Positions 1 through 9,019 of a stretch of 36,532 bases of DNA are shown in pieces. Where the stretch lies: positions 1 through 36,532 of the forward strand of contig CBDVBD010000013.1 of assembly GCA_965372135.1 (NCBI GenBank), given 5' to 3'. This DNA is from CBDVBD01 sp965372135. Lineage in GTDB: Bacteria > Electryoneota > RPQS01 > CBDVBD01. The notes under the pieces are model-generated. The model saw only the letters and a program-made list of their open reading frames with translations, was not told the origin of the DNA and did no database searches. The translations under genes were made by a program, and so were the position numbers. Numbering within the stretch: position 1 is the first letter of the stretch; each line of letters begins with the position of its first letter.

Positions 1-2
1 GA

Positions 3-1340
3 GGCAACAACCCTGCCAGCTTTTTTTATGCAACGGTGGGCGGGGGAGGCACCAACACTGCCTTCCATGTTTATGCCACCGTGGGCGGGGGAGGAAGTAA
101 CACCGCCAGAGGCTATTATTCTACTGTTGGTGGGGGAGGCAGAAATAACGCTCGAGGGGAATATTCGGTAGTTGCCGGCGGGGGAGGTTCCTCTCTGAGC
201 GATTCCAACTCTGCAATAGGTCACTATTCAGCCATCGGCGGAGGAATAAGCAATACCGCCAGCGACATATATGCTACGGTAAGCGGCGGAAGGGACAACA
301 CTGCCAGCAGTAGTGCATCCACCGTGGGCGGGGGAAATGGCAACACCGCCGGTTATAGATCCACCGTGAGCGGGGGGTATCGCAACTATGCCGCCAACTA
401 TGGTGCCACCGTAGGCGGGGGTTATTATTGCTATGCAAGAGGAGACTATTCAGTCGTGGCAGGTGGGGGTAGTAGCGTCCTGTCTGATTCCAACTCTGCC
501 CTCGGGGATCAATCAACCATCAGCGGGGGAATGCACAACTTCGCCAGTGGCGGGCTTGCCACCATCGGTGGGGGTTACGATAACTCTGCCGGTAATAATG
601 CCACCGTAGGCGGGGGTTTGGTCAACGACGCTGCTGGCGGTTCTAGTACCATAGGCGGGGGGTATAATAACGTCGCCAGCGCAAATTGCGCCGTGGTCGC
701 GGGTGGATGTGCCGATCGAGCAGAGGGCGAGAATTCTGCAGTGGGTGGGGGATCGAATAACATTGCCAGAGGCTTAGCATCCACCATTCCCGGTGGGATA
801 GACAATCTGGCTGAAGGGGACTATACCGTTGCCATGGGCAGGCAGGCGCAGGCGGTTCATGATGGGTCGTTTGTTTGGGCGGACGGCGCCGGTCAAGATT
901 TCACTACCACCTCTGACAATCAATTCTTAATCCGCGCAAATGGCGGCGTCGGTATCGGCACAACCAATCCTCAACATCAACTGGACGTGGCTGGTGGAAT
1001 GGGATGTATGTCACTCCATGAGGCTTCCGATATTCGGTTAAAGTCTAATGTCACTACGATTTCAGATGCTTTAGATAAGGTCACTCAGATTCGCGGTGTA
1101 GAATTTGAATGGAATCGGAATGCAGAAGCACGTGGTGCAATTTCCGGTCAGGAGCAACTGGGAGTGGTGGCTCAGGAAGTGGAAGCTGTATTGCCACAAC
1201 TGGTATCGACTTCCAAAGATGGCTACAAATCAGTGGATTACACCAAACTAACCGCGGTATTGATCGAAGCGGTGAAGGAACTGCGGTTAAAGAATTCGGA
1301 ACTGGAGAGCAGGATTGTGGAGTTGGAAAACCGCAGATAG
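3..1340 (+). CDS. Hep_Hag-type spike protein with C-terminal S74 intramolecular chaperone, 5'-truncated
   Basis: The frame is open to the left window edge, so the N-terminus lies outside; the first GTG (36) is internal. Residues up to about 280 are short, glycine-rich repeats of the type TVGGGxxNxAxG, the collagen-like/YadA-head (Hep_Hag) repeat that forms trimeric left-handed beta rolls. The last ~110 residues are a Peptidase_S74 (endosialidase chaperone) domain containing SDIRLK; the Ser codon at 1026 and the Lys five residues later match the known Ser-Lys self-cleavage dyad. The tail is a short coiled coil (KELRLKNSELESRIVELEN). In the family, S74 trimerises the spike and then cuts itself off. 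The product is probably a secreted or surface trimeric fibre; a tail-fibre origin is possible but no phage genes are nearby. Confidence 0.85.
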   Translation, partial: GNNPASFFYATVGGGGTNTAFHVYATVGGGGSNTARGYYSTVGGGGRNNARGEYSVVAGGGGSSLSDSNSAIGHYSAIGGGISNTASDIYATVSGGRDNTASSSASTVGGGNGNTAGYRSTVSGGYRNYAANYGATVGGGYYCYARGDYSVVAGGGSSVLSDSNSALGDQSTISGGMHNFASGGLATIGGGYDNSAGNNATVGGGLVNDAAGGSSTIGGGYNNVASANCAVVAGGCADRAEGENSAVGGGSNNIARGLASTIPGGIDNLAEGDYTVAMGRQAQAVHDGSFVWADGAGQDFTTTSDNQFLIRANGGVGIGTTNPQHQLDVAGGMGCMSLHEASDIRLKSNVTTISDALDKVTQIRGVEFEWNRNAEARGAISGQEQLGVVAQEVEAVLPQLVSTSKDGYKSVDYTKLTAVLIEAVKELRLKNSELESRIVELENRR

Positions 1341-1368
1341 TTAGCAAGTTGGCAATCCGTCAGGTGCC

Positions 1369-1516
1369 GGACAAGTCCGCCAGTAGGCGGACAGGGTTGG
1401 CAAGTGATCAAGATTCCCCCTTACTCCCCACCTGCAGATCTGCCATAGGCGGACAAGCCCGCCATAGGCGGATGAATAGCAGGGGGGAAATATGGATTCC
1501 CACCTACACGGAAATA
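1369..1516. repeat. Degenerate REP-like palindromes
   Basis: Three copies of a short GC-rich palindrome (ccgcca-x-taggcgga type) lie at 1376-1392, 1441-1452 and 1458-1472. They are followed at 1492-1516 by a decayed copy of the tggattcccgcctacgcggg family that also occurs at 13814-13840. The stretch has no convincing gene and looks like an intergenic repeat cluster after the S74 gene. Confidence 0.55.
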
Positions 1517-1520
1517 ATGC

Positions 1521-1549
1521 TTGATATTGTGGTGATTGTTTGCTACATT
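1521..1549 (+). promoter_or_regulatory. Promoter of first C25 peptidase
   Basis: TTGATA (1521-1526), a 17-nt spacer and TACATT (1544-1549) fit the box pair found repeatedly in this window. The start codon of the peptidase gene is about 50 nt downstream. Confidence 0.55.
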
Positions 1550-1600
1550 GCGTGTTAGGCAAGTTGAGACATGGTTACGGGTTCCCGGTTGGAGGGATGG

Positions 1601-4024
1601 ATGAAAACTAAAGTGACAGTGTTTTTGATTGTCTTTACGGCAGCGGTAATGACATCCGGTGCTTTGGGAGCGACCTATAATTTTGAGGATAATTGGGGGC
1701 AGGCGGGGATTAATTTGGTGTCACAGGATCCGTCGGGGGTGGAGATCGTGTTTTCGGTTCCTCAGGTGGATGTGATGGAAGTGGCGATCGATGGGGAGAT
1801 GATGCACAGTATTATCATCTCTGGCGTCATCCTTCCCAACACAGCCGGTGCGCCGGATTTACCGGGTATCAGCCGGTTTATCGCTATTCCTCAAGGAGCC
1901 ACCGCGGATTTGGAGATTATTGCCGTCCGTCGTCAAGTGATACCGGATGTCAATGTAATTCCGGCATTTGAGATTCCCGCCGATACCGATGATTCGCCGT
2001 TGAAGTACGAAAAGAATCCGGACATCTATAGTACTAATGCGTTTTATCCGGAACAGCCGGTGATGCTATATGCGCCCGACAAGATTCGCGGGGTGGATGT
2101 TGTCAGGTTGGGTGTGACGCCGTTTCAGTACAATCCGGTGACGCGGGAACTGGTGATGTATAAGGATATCCGGGTGAGGGTGCGATTTCAGGGCGGGAAC
2201 GGGCATTTCGGGGAAGATAGGCTTCGCAGCAGATGGTGGGAGCCGATTTTAGGGCATCATTTGTTGAATTATGCATCGCTGCCGCAAATCGATTTCAATC
2301 GGGTCTCCCAGACCGATGAGGATAATGTGGAATATTTGATCATTGTCCCCGACGATCCGGATTTCTTAGCGTGGGCGGACACGATTAAACAGTGGCGCAA
2401 CGAACAGGGGATTATTACCGGGATTACCACGATTACCGAGATCGGCGGTAACGATGTCGATTTGATCGAGAATTACATTGATAATGCTTACGACACCTGG
2501 GATCCCCCTCCAGCGGCGGTACTGTTGATGTCTGACTATCAAGGAACCGGCGATACTTACGGGATAACCACTCGAGTCCATTACTATTACAGTAATCAGT
2601 GCGTTTCCGACAATTATTATGCAGATACCGGTTACGACCATTTGCCGGATATTGCCATGGCGCGGCTTCCGGTGCAAGATGCTGACGATCTTCAGAACGC
2701 GATAGGTAAGATGCTGGAATATGAGCGTTACCCATCTATGCAGAAAGCATTCTACGCTAAACCGGTGACAGCAGGGGGATGGCAGACCGAACGATGGTTT
2801 ATTTTATGTGATGAGGTAATTTGGGGGTATTTCCATCACGTACGCAATAAGATGCCCACCCGGGAATATGCCATATATCAAGGCACTCCCGGGGCGTATT
2901 GGTCCAGCAACCCAAATACCTGGATGGTGGTCAACTATTTCGGTCCGAACGGATTGCAATATATTCCTTCCACACCGCAACACTTGACCGATTGGGGTGC
3001 CAATGCTTACCGGATGACCAACGATATCAACCGCGGCTGTTTTATTGTGCAGCATCGTGATCATGGGTATCCCGAAGGCTGGGGGGAACCTGACTATAAT
3101 GTGGGGCATCTCAGCGCCTTGGTCAATGACAGCTATCCTTACATTCTATCCATGAACTGTTGTACCGGGCAGTATAATTATGCGGCACCGAGTTTTGCCG
3201 AAGTGTTTATTCGGATGGAATACGGTGCGATCGGGGTGGTGGCGGCTTCTAATACGTCTTATTCTTTTGTTAATGATGTGTTTACCTGGGGGGTGTACGA
3301 TTTGATGTGGCCTGATTTCGATCCGGGATACGGGGTGGATTCGGTGGGACAGGGCAATCTGCGACCGTGTTTTGGGATGGCGAGCGGAAAGTACTATTTG
3401 AATGCGTCAACTTGGGCGTCTGGAGGAACAGCGAGAATAGCCACCTATTATCTTTTTCACCATCTCGGGGGAGCGTTTATGACGTTGTATTCCGAACCAC
3501 CACAGCATTTAAGCGTGGTGCATTCCCAATGTGCCGTTGCGGGGGATACGGTTTTTACCGTGTCTGCCGATGAAGGCGCTTTGATCGGATTAAGCGTTGA
3601 CGGGGAACTTATCGGGTGTGGCGATGCCACAGGCAGCTTGTTGAGTATTCCTATTTCACCGATGGCGGCGGGGGATACGATGAAGGTGACGGTCACCAAG
3701 GCGGACTATTACCGATACACGGCTCAGGTTAATGTGGTAGAGCCGGGAAGTGTTCCACCGCGTCCAGTTGACGATTTAGTAATTACCCCCGATGGAACCA
3801 ATGTGGAATTGTCCTGGTCGCCGGTAGGAACGGATATGTGTGGGAGTATGATCGATATTACCCGTTATGTGGTTTACATGTCACAAGACAACCCGTATTT
3901 CGTACCCGCTTCGGGTGATTCGATTGGGGTAGTGTACCCGCCGATAACCACCTACGAGGAAGTGAATGCGCTGTCGGAATCAATGCGATTTTATAATGTC
4001 ATAGCGGTGGTGGAGAATCCTTAG
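1601..4024 (+). CDS. Secreted gingipain-like cysteine peptidase (family C25)
   Basis: An 807-residue protein. The ATG at 1601 is preferred over 1571 because GGAGGG precedes it and a clean signal peptide (MKTK, hydrophobic core, ALGA) begins there. After a C25 propeptide-like beta domain (to about residue 220) comes the catalytic domain. The dyad is visible: His488 in QHRDHG and Cys520 in MNCCTG, followed by the helix FAEVFIRMEYGAIGVVAAS as in gingipains. The last ~90 residues form an FN3-like domain starting at PPRPVDDLVI. No type IX sorting domain is seen, so its export or anchoring route is unclear. It acts outside the cytoplasm. The adjacent paralogue (4262-6724) suggests tandem duplication. 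The substrate cannot be told from sequence. Confidence 0.9.
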   Translation: MKTKVTVFLIVFTAAVMTSGALGATYNFEDNWGQAGINLVSQDPSGVEIVFSVPQVDVMEVAIDGEMMHSIIISGVILPNTAGAPDLPGISRFIAIPQGATADLEIIAVRRQVIPDVNVIPAFEIPADTDDSPLKYEKNPDIYSTNAFYPEQPVMLYAPDKIRGVDVVRLGVTPFQYNPVTRELVMYKDIRVRVRFQGGNGHFGEDRLRSRWWEPILGHHLLNYASLPQIDFNRVSQTDEDNVEYLIIVPDDPDFLAWADTIKQWRNEQGIITGITTITEIGGNDVDLIENYIDNAYDTWDPPPAAVLLMSDYQGTGDTYGITTRVHYYYSNQCVSDNYYADTGYDHLPDIAMARLPVQDADDLQNAIGKMLEYERYPSMQKAFYAKPVTAGGWQTERWFILCDEVIWGYFHHVRNKMPTREYAIYQGTPGAYWSSNPNTWMVVNYFGPNGLQYIPSTPQHLTDWGANAYRMTNDINRGCFIVQHRDHGYPEGWGEPDYNVGHLSALVNDSYPYILSMNCCTGQYNYAAPSFAEVFIRMEYGAIGVVAASNTSYSFVNDVFTWGVYDLMWPDFDPGYGVDSVGQGNLRPCFGMASGKYYLNASTWASGGTARIATYYLFHHLGGAFMTLYSEPPQHLSVVHSQCAVAGDTVFTVSADEGALIGLSVDGELIGCGDATGSLLSIPISPMAAGDTMKVTVTKADYYRYTAQVNVVEPGSVPPRPVDDLVITPDGTNVELSWSPVGTDMCGSMIDITRYVVYMSQDNPYFVPASGDSIGVVYPPITTYEEVNALSESMRFYNVIAVVENP

Positions 4025-4048
4025 TGCCTGATTATTAACGTTCTATTT

Positions 4049-4083
4049 TTACCCGTGGCGCACAGTGTCACGGGTAATTTTTT
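4049..4083 (+). terminator. Rho-independent terminator after first C25 gene
   Basis: A 9-bp perfect stem TTACCCGTG / CACGGGTAA (4049-4057, 4069-4077) is followed by six T (4078-4083). It separates the two paralogous peptidase genes transcriptionally. Confidence 0.85.
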
Positions 4084-4164
4084 ATTAGATTGGGTGTGGT
4101 TGATTGGATAGTTATTATATATAATTCCATCTTTTAGGAAAATTTATCAAGGGGAAAATAGCGA

Positions 4165-4193
4165 TTGACAATGTCAAGAAGATTTTGTACCTT
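4165..4193 (+). promoter_or_regulatory. Promoter of second C25 peptidase
   Basis: TTGACA (4165-4170), a 17-nt spacer and TACCTT (4188-4193). The expected transcription start near 4200 lies downstream of the possible ATG at 4196. This argues that translation begins at 4262. Confidence 0.55.
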
Positions 4194-4261
4194 TTATGTT
4201 AGGCAATAACCCAAAGGAAAGTCCTACAAAAGGTAATGATATTTTGAAGAAGGGAATCAGC

Positions 4262-6724
4262 ATGAAACACTTGACTTGCAACATCGTCCCCGCAGGTACC
4301 AAGATTTTCAGTCGTTTTCAAGTGCTGTCTATATTGACGGCATTCTTGGTGTTTTTAGCGGCGCCATTTGCCGGTGCCGAGGTAATCACCTTTGAGGATA
4401 ACTGGGACGATTCCGGGATTAATTTGGTTGCTCAGGATGTATCCGGGGTGGACATTGTTTTCTCCTTGAGCAATATGGAGGTTTCCGATATTTCCATCAA
4501 TGGGGAGATGATGCAGAATATTACCGTTTCCGGCGTGATACTTCCCAATGATGCCGGGGCTCCGAATCTGCCGGGCTTTAGCCGGTATATTGCATTGCCC
4601 GAAGGTGCGAATGTGGAATTAATCGTTGAGGACAGCCGTGTGGAGTTGTTTCACAACATGAACATCGCCCCGGCGTTTGTAATCCCCGAGGATACGGATG
4701 ATTCGCCGTTACACTATGAAAAGGACCCGGCGATTTATTCTACGAATGCTTATTATCCGGCTGAAGCAGTGCGCTTAAGCGAGCTGACGGTAATCCGCGG
4801 TGTGGATGTGGTGATGCTGGGGATTACGCCTTTTCAGTATAATCCGGTGACCAAGGATTTGGAAGTATATACGGACATCCTGATCCGGGTAAATTTTGTG
4901 GGCGGGAACGGGCATTTCGGGGAGGACAGGCTTCGCAGCCGGTGGTGGGATCCGGTGCTGAAGCAGAACCTTTTGAATTACCAATCGTTGCCCGAAATGG
5001 ATTACGATCGGGTATATTCCACAGACGATACCGATGTGGAATATTTGATTATTGTTCCCAACAATTCGGCATTTATCTCCTGGGCGGATTCGCTGAAGGA
5101 TTGGCGCAATCAGCAGGGGATTAAGACGGGGGTTACTACTATTTCCGAAATTGGCGGGAATAATTACACGCTAATCGAGAACTACATCAACAATGCGTAC
5201 AATAACTGGGATCCCGCTCCGGTGGCGGTGTTGTTGTTGTCCGATTACCTGAGTGGCACCGGTTCGTACGGCATCACAGCACCATATTACACTTATTCCT
5301 ATTCGTGCGTATCCGACAATTTCTATGCTGACAGGTCTGGGAATGATTTACCGGATATCGCATTGGCGCGGATTTGTGCCCAGAACGCAACCCATCTTAA
5401 CAGAGCGATCTCGAAGATGTTTACTTACGAACGCACTCCGCCTGTCGATATTGGGTTTTACAACAATCCGGTTATGGCTGGAGGGTGGCAGACGTCACGG
5501 TGGTTTATTTTATGTAGCGAAGTGATTTATGGGTATTTGGCGAATGAGCACGAGAAGGCTCCGGTTCGGGAATATGCAATCTCTTCGGGCACCCCGGGAA
5601 GTATTTGGTCCAGTAATTCGAACACCTATATGATTGTGAATTACTTCGGTCCCAGCGGTTTAGGTTATATTCCCTCAACCCCAGTTCATTTGACGGATTG
5701 GGGTGGGAATGCTACACGGTTGAACAACGACATTCAGAATGGTTGTTTTATACTCCAGCACCGGGATCATGGTTCGGTGAGTGGGTGGAGCGAACCGTAC
5801 TACCGTATTGAACATGTAAACACACTGACCAATACCTTGTATCCGTACGTGTTCTCCATCAATTGTTGTACCGGACAATTTGATGAACCGAGCATGTGTT
5901 TTGCGGAGGCGTTTCATATCCAGGAGTACGGTGCATTGGGTTTGATAGCGGCTACTCAGGTTTCTTACTCGTTTGTGAATGATACCTACGCCTGGGGAAT
6001 GTACGATTATATGTGGCCTGATTTCGATCCCGGGTATGGTGTGACCACAGATGAAAATTTGAAACCGGCGTTTGCCAATGTCAGCGGCAAGCACTATTTA
6101 GCCGCTTCCAGTTGGCCCTACAATTCTTCGAACAAGGACGAGACCTATTACCTGTTCCACCATCACGGGGATGCATTTATGACGTTGTATTCTCACCCAC
6201 CATATGTGTTGACGGTGGCGCATGATAATACCATTCTGAATACTGCTACATCATTTTCAGTATCTGCGAACAATGGGTCATTGATCGGGTTAAGCGTGGA
6301 TAATGTATTAATCGGTAGTGCCACCGGAACCGGTTCACCGGTCTCCATCGGCATTTCACCACTATCAGTTGGTGATACATTGAAAGTGGTGGTCACGAAG
6401 TCGAATTATTACCGTTACAGCGCCCACATACCTTGTATTCCCTCGGGACCGCAGGCGCCTCCTGAAAAGGTGGATGATTTAGTGATTTCGTCATTTGTGT
6501 CTCATGCATTTCTTAACTGGTCGCCGGTGGTGGTAGATACTTCGGGAAATCCGATCACGGTATCTTATTATGTGATCTACCGGTCGCCGGATGATCCTTT
6601 ATTTGAGCCGACTGCGGCAGATTCCATTGGCAGTGTGATGTATCCAAGTTCCAATTATTTGGATGTGAACGCATTGCAGGATCCGGTTCAGTTCTACAAT
6701 GTCAAAGCGGTGGTAAGCCCTTAA
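4262..6724 (+). CDS. Secreted gingipain-like cysteine peptidase (family C25), tandem paralogue
   Basis: An 820-residue protein, clearly homologous over its full length to the upstream peptidase. The start is ATG 4262 (purine-rich AGAAGGGA upstream, and the promoter rules out ATG 4196). The N-terminus is a long signal peptide with a hydrophobic core ending near GAE. Order: propeptide-like domain, caspase-like C25 catalytic domain with His503 (QHRDHG) and Cys535 (INCCTG), then a C-terminal FN3-like domain (about residues 735-820). Signature stretches shared with the paralogue include EDNW, RLRSRWW and VNYFGP. No sorting domain is visible. It has its own promoter and terminator. Divergence between the copies is spread along the protein, so the duplication is not recent and substrate specificity may differ. 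Confidence 0.9.
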   Translation: MKHLTCNIVPAGTKIFSRFQVLSILTAFLVFLAAPFAGAEVITFEDNWDDSGINLVAQDVSGVDIVFSLSNMEVSDISINGEMMQNITVSGVILPNDAGAPNLPGFSRYIALPEGANVELIVEDSRVELFHNMNIAPAFVIPEDTDDSPLHYEKDPAIYSTNAYYPAEAVRLSELTVIRGVDVVMLGITPFQYNPVTKDLEVYTDILIRVNFVGGNGHFGEDRLRSRWWDPVLKQNLLNYQSLPEMDYDRVYSTDDTDVEYLIIVPNNSAFISWADSLKDWRNQQGIKTGVTTISEIGGNNYTLIENYINNAYNNWDPAPVAVLLLSDYLSGTGSYGITAPYYTYSYSCVSDNFYADRSGNDLPDIALARICAQNATHLNRAISKMFTYERTPPVDIGFYNNPVMAGGWQTSRWFILCSEVIYGYLANEHEKAPVREYAISSGTPGSIWSSNSNTYMIVNYFGPSGLGYIPSTPVHLTDWGGNATRLNNDIQNGCFILQHRDHGSVSGWSEPYYRIEHVNTLTNTLYPYVFSINCCTGQFDEPSMCFAEAFHIQEYGALGLIAATQVSYSFVNDTYAWGMYDYMWPDFDPGYGVTTDENLKPAFANVSGKHYLAASSWPYNSSNKDETYYLFHHHGDAFMTLYSHPPYVLTVAHDNTILNTATSFSVSANNGSLIGLSVDNVLIGSATGTGSPVSIGISPLSVGDTLKVVVTKSNYYRYSAHIPCIPSGPQAPPEKVDDLVISSFVSHAFLNWSPVVVDTSGNPITVSYYVIYRSPDDPLFEPTAADSIGSVMYPSSNYLDVNALQDPVQFYNVKAVVSP

Positions 6725-6768
6725 GCATCACAGGCTGATATTGATATTTCAATTTTCACTTTAATAAT

Positions 6769-6807
6769 AACCCGGGCTTTGCCGTAGTGGTGAGCTCGGG
6801 TTTTTTT
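6769..6807 (+). terminator. Rho-independent terminator after second C25 gene
   Basis: The arms AACCCGGGCT and AGCTCGGGTT form a stem with one mismatch and are followed by a run of T ending at 6807. Confidence 0.8.
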
Positions 6808-6873
6808 CGAGGGTGTTGATTTATTATTCTAATTAAGATTGATAGTTGTGTCGGGCATTGATTGGAGATGATA

Positions 6874-8940
6874 ATGCGGTGGAAGCTGGTTTTCTTGATG
6901 TTGTGTTCTGTTGTTGTGACTTCCGGGTATTGTATTCCGGATACATCGTGGGTGCAGACCTACGGCGGCAGCGACAGTGAGTATGCTTGGGATGTGCAGC
7001 AGACGACTGATGGGGGATATATTGTGGTGGGCAGGACTATGTCGTTTGGTGCCGGCAGCTATGACTGCTATGTTGTGAAAACGGACAGCGCTGGGAGTGT
7101 GTTGTGGTCGCAGACCTTTGGGGGAGGTATGAGTGATTATGCCCGTTCGGTACAATTGACATCGGATGGTGGGTATATCATCGCTGGGAATACCGGATCT
7201 TTCGGTCAAGGGGAATCCGACTTCTATTTACTGAAGATAGATGAGATGGGAGATTCGCTGTGGACGCGGACCTATGGAGGTACCGACATCGATGCCGCCA
7301 GTGCCGTGCAACAGACTCAGGATGGGGGATATATTTTGGCAGGATATACTTATTCTTTTGGAACTGGCGGGTCGGATTGTTATCTGGTAAAGGCGAACAA
7401 CCTCGGCGCTACCGTGTGGTCTAATACTATTGGGAGTATGGGAAATGAATTTGCCTGGGCGGTACAACAGACCAGCGATTTGGGGTATATTATGGTGGGC
7501 AGGAGTTCGGATGGGTTATATTTGGTTAAGACCACCACTTCGGGAGATTCGGTATGGGCTCGGACATACGGGAGCCCCGGGGATGAAGCGCATTCGGTGC
7601 AGCAGACGTCTGATGGGGGATATATCATGGCGATATCCCAGTGCCGGCTTTTCAAGACCGACGGGAATGGGGATTCGTTATGGATGCGAACCTATGGCGG
7701 TGAAGAATTATACAGCGCGAACCTAACTCAGGATGGGGGATGTATTGCCGCAGGGAAGACTGGAAGCACACAGGACGATTTCTACATAGTTCGAACTGAT
7801 AGTATCGGCGATACCTTGTGGACGATGATGTATGGGGGATACGATGACGAAAGCGCCCGGGTAATCAGGGAGACAGATGATTCAGGGTATATTGTGGCGG
7901 GATTTACCGAATCTTACGGTGCCGGCAGCCGGGATTTCTATGTGTTGAAAACCGGACCGGATCGTGAGCTGCAATTGACGTCGCCCAATGGTGGCGAGGA
8001 GTGGGCGATTACCCAACCCGATACCGTGCGGTGGATTGGATTGGGATTTGAGGGTGGCGTGATGATTGAACTCAACCGGAACTATCCTGATGGAATGTGG
8101 GAAACCTTGATGGACAGCACCGCAAACATTGGTTGGGTGGAGGTACAGGTTACCGGACCGCCTTCGAGTCACTGCCGGGTGCGGATTAGTGCTTTGGATG
8201 AGGATCTTACCGATTTATCGGACGCCGACTTTTCCATAGTATCGACCATCGGCGGTTATTTGGCGCTGGTGCGGACATCGGATTTGGAAACCGCCTTTAT
8301 TTCCTGGGATGTGACTGCTGAATGCCCCTTGACCGTTACGGAAAACTTTTTCCTGAAGAATATAGGGGATGCCGGTATAGTGGTATTTACTCCCGATTCG
8401 CTGGGTGGACCAGAATTTACCAGTTCCAATGATTGTCCGTCATATTTTGCACTGGTGGAAGGGCAGGTGAGTGCCTGCAGCATCACGGTAACGTTTGATC
8501 CGTCAGGTTCGGGGATCGACAGGGATACCCTTTTGATTATGAGTGATGCGGTGAATGCGGTGGATGGATATGTCCGGATTCCACTGTCCGGGCAGCAGTC
8601 GCTGACCCCGGCGACTCCTAATTTGATGATTTTGATTGGGGATGATGATGCCCTCTTGTTTTGGGATTCTGTAACAGAGTCTATTTATGGGTGTCCGATG
8701 ACTATTACCGGCTATTTGGTGTTCTTTTCCGAGGAGGTATCGGGACCCTATTGGTTTCACGGTTACACCACGGATACCACCTATGCACATTACGGGGTGA
8801 TACGGTTCACAACCGGGATGTTCTACCAGATAACGGCGTTTACCGAACCTTTGGATGGGATTTCCGCACTGCTTGCAGATCCTAACAGGAAAATGTTGAC
8901 TCGAAATAGGTTATTTCAATTACTGAGTAATTCCCGTTGA
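6874..8940 (+). CDS. Secreted seven-repeat beta-propeller-like protein
   Basis: 688 residues from ATG 6874, chosen because GGAG sits 6 nt upstream; TTG 6862 and ATG 6868 are too close to that site. A signal peptide covers about 20 residues. Seven repeats of about 45-55 residues follow (to about residue 370), each with the pattern YGG...A..VQQTsDGGYIvaG...D.yvvKtd..G..lW, which suggests a seven-bladed propeller. After this comes a beta-rich module (LTSPNGGEEW, typical of FCB secreted proteins), an ASH-like Ig domain and an FN3-like C-terminus. There is no catalytic motif and no sorting domain. It is a paralogue of the convergent gene at 9020-10819. The role is unknown; binding or adhesion is a guess from fold alone. 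Confidence 0.8.
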   Translation: MRWKLVFLMLCSVVVTSGYCIPDTSWVQTYGGSDSEYAWDVQQTTDGGYIVVGRTMSFGAGSYDCYVVKTDSAGSVLWSQTFGGGMSDYARSVQLTSDGGYIIAGNTGSFGQGESDFYLLKIDEMGDSLWTRTYGGTDIDAASAVQQTQDGGYILAGYTYSFGTGGSDCYLVKANNLGATVWSNTIGSMGNEFAWAVQQTSDLGYIMVGRSSDGLYLVKTTTSGDSVWARTYGSPGDEAHSVQQTSDGGYIMAISQCRLFKTDGNGDSLWMRTYGGEELYSANLTQDGGCIAAGKTGSTQDDFYIVRTDSIGDTLWTMMYGGYDDESARVIRETDDSGYIVAGFTESYGAGSRDFYVLKTGPDRELQLTSPNGGEEWAITQPDTVRWIGLGFEGGVMIELNRNYPDGMWETLMDSTANIGWVEVQVTGPPSSHCRVRISALDEDLTDLSDADFSIVSTIGGYLALVRTSDLETAFISWDVTAECPLTVTENFFLKNIGDAGIVVFTPDSLGGPEFTSSNDCPSYFALVEGQVSACSITVTFDPSGSGIDRDTLLIMSDAVNAVDGYVRIPLSGQQSLTPATPNLMILIGDDDALLFWDSVTESIYGCPMTITGYLVFFSEEVSGPYWFHGYTTDTTYAHYGVIRFTTGMFYQITAFTEPLDGISALLADPNRKMLTRNRLFQLLSNSR

Positions 8941-8965
8941 TATGTGGTGATAAATAGGGAAAATG

Positions 8966-8999
8966 AAAGCCCGTCGCTGGTTAGGCGACGGGCTTTTTT
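8966..8999. terminator. Bidirectional terminator between convergent propeller genes
   Basis: A perfect 12-bp stem AAAGCCCGTCGC / GCGACGGGCTTT, with T on the plus side and T (as A on the plus strand) on the minus side. It serves both the 6874-8940 (+) and 9020-10819 (-) genes. Confidence 0.9.
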
Positions 9000-9019
9000 G
9001 ATGTCGGGTGAATATATGA

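Noticed and set aside
6817..6845. Promoter for the 6874-8940 gene (TTGATT, 17 nt, TTGATA)
   Set aside because: The -10 box matches the house consensus at only three of six positions; not listed as a feature.
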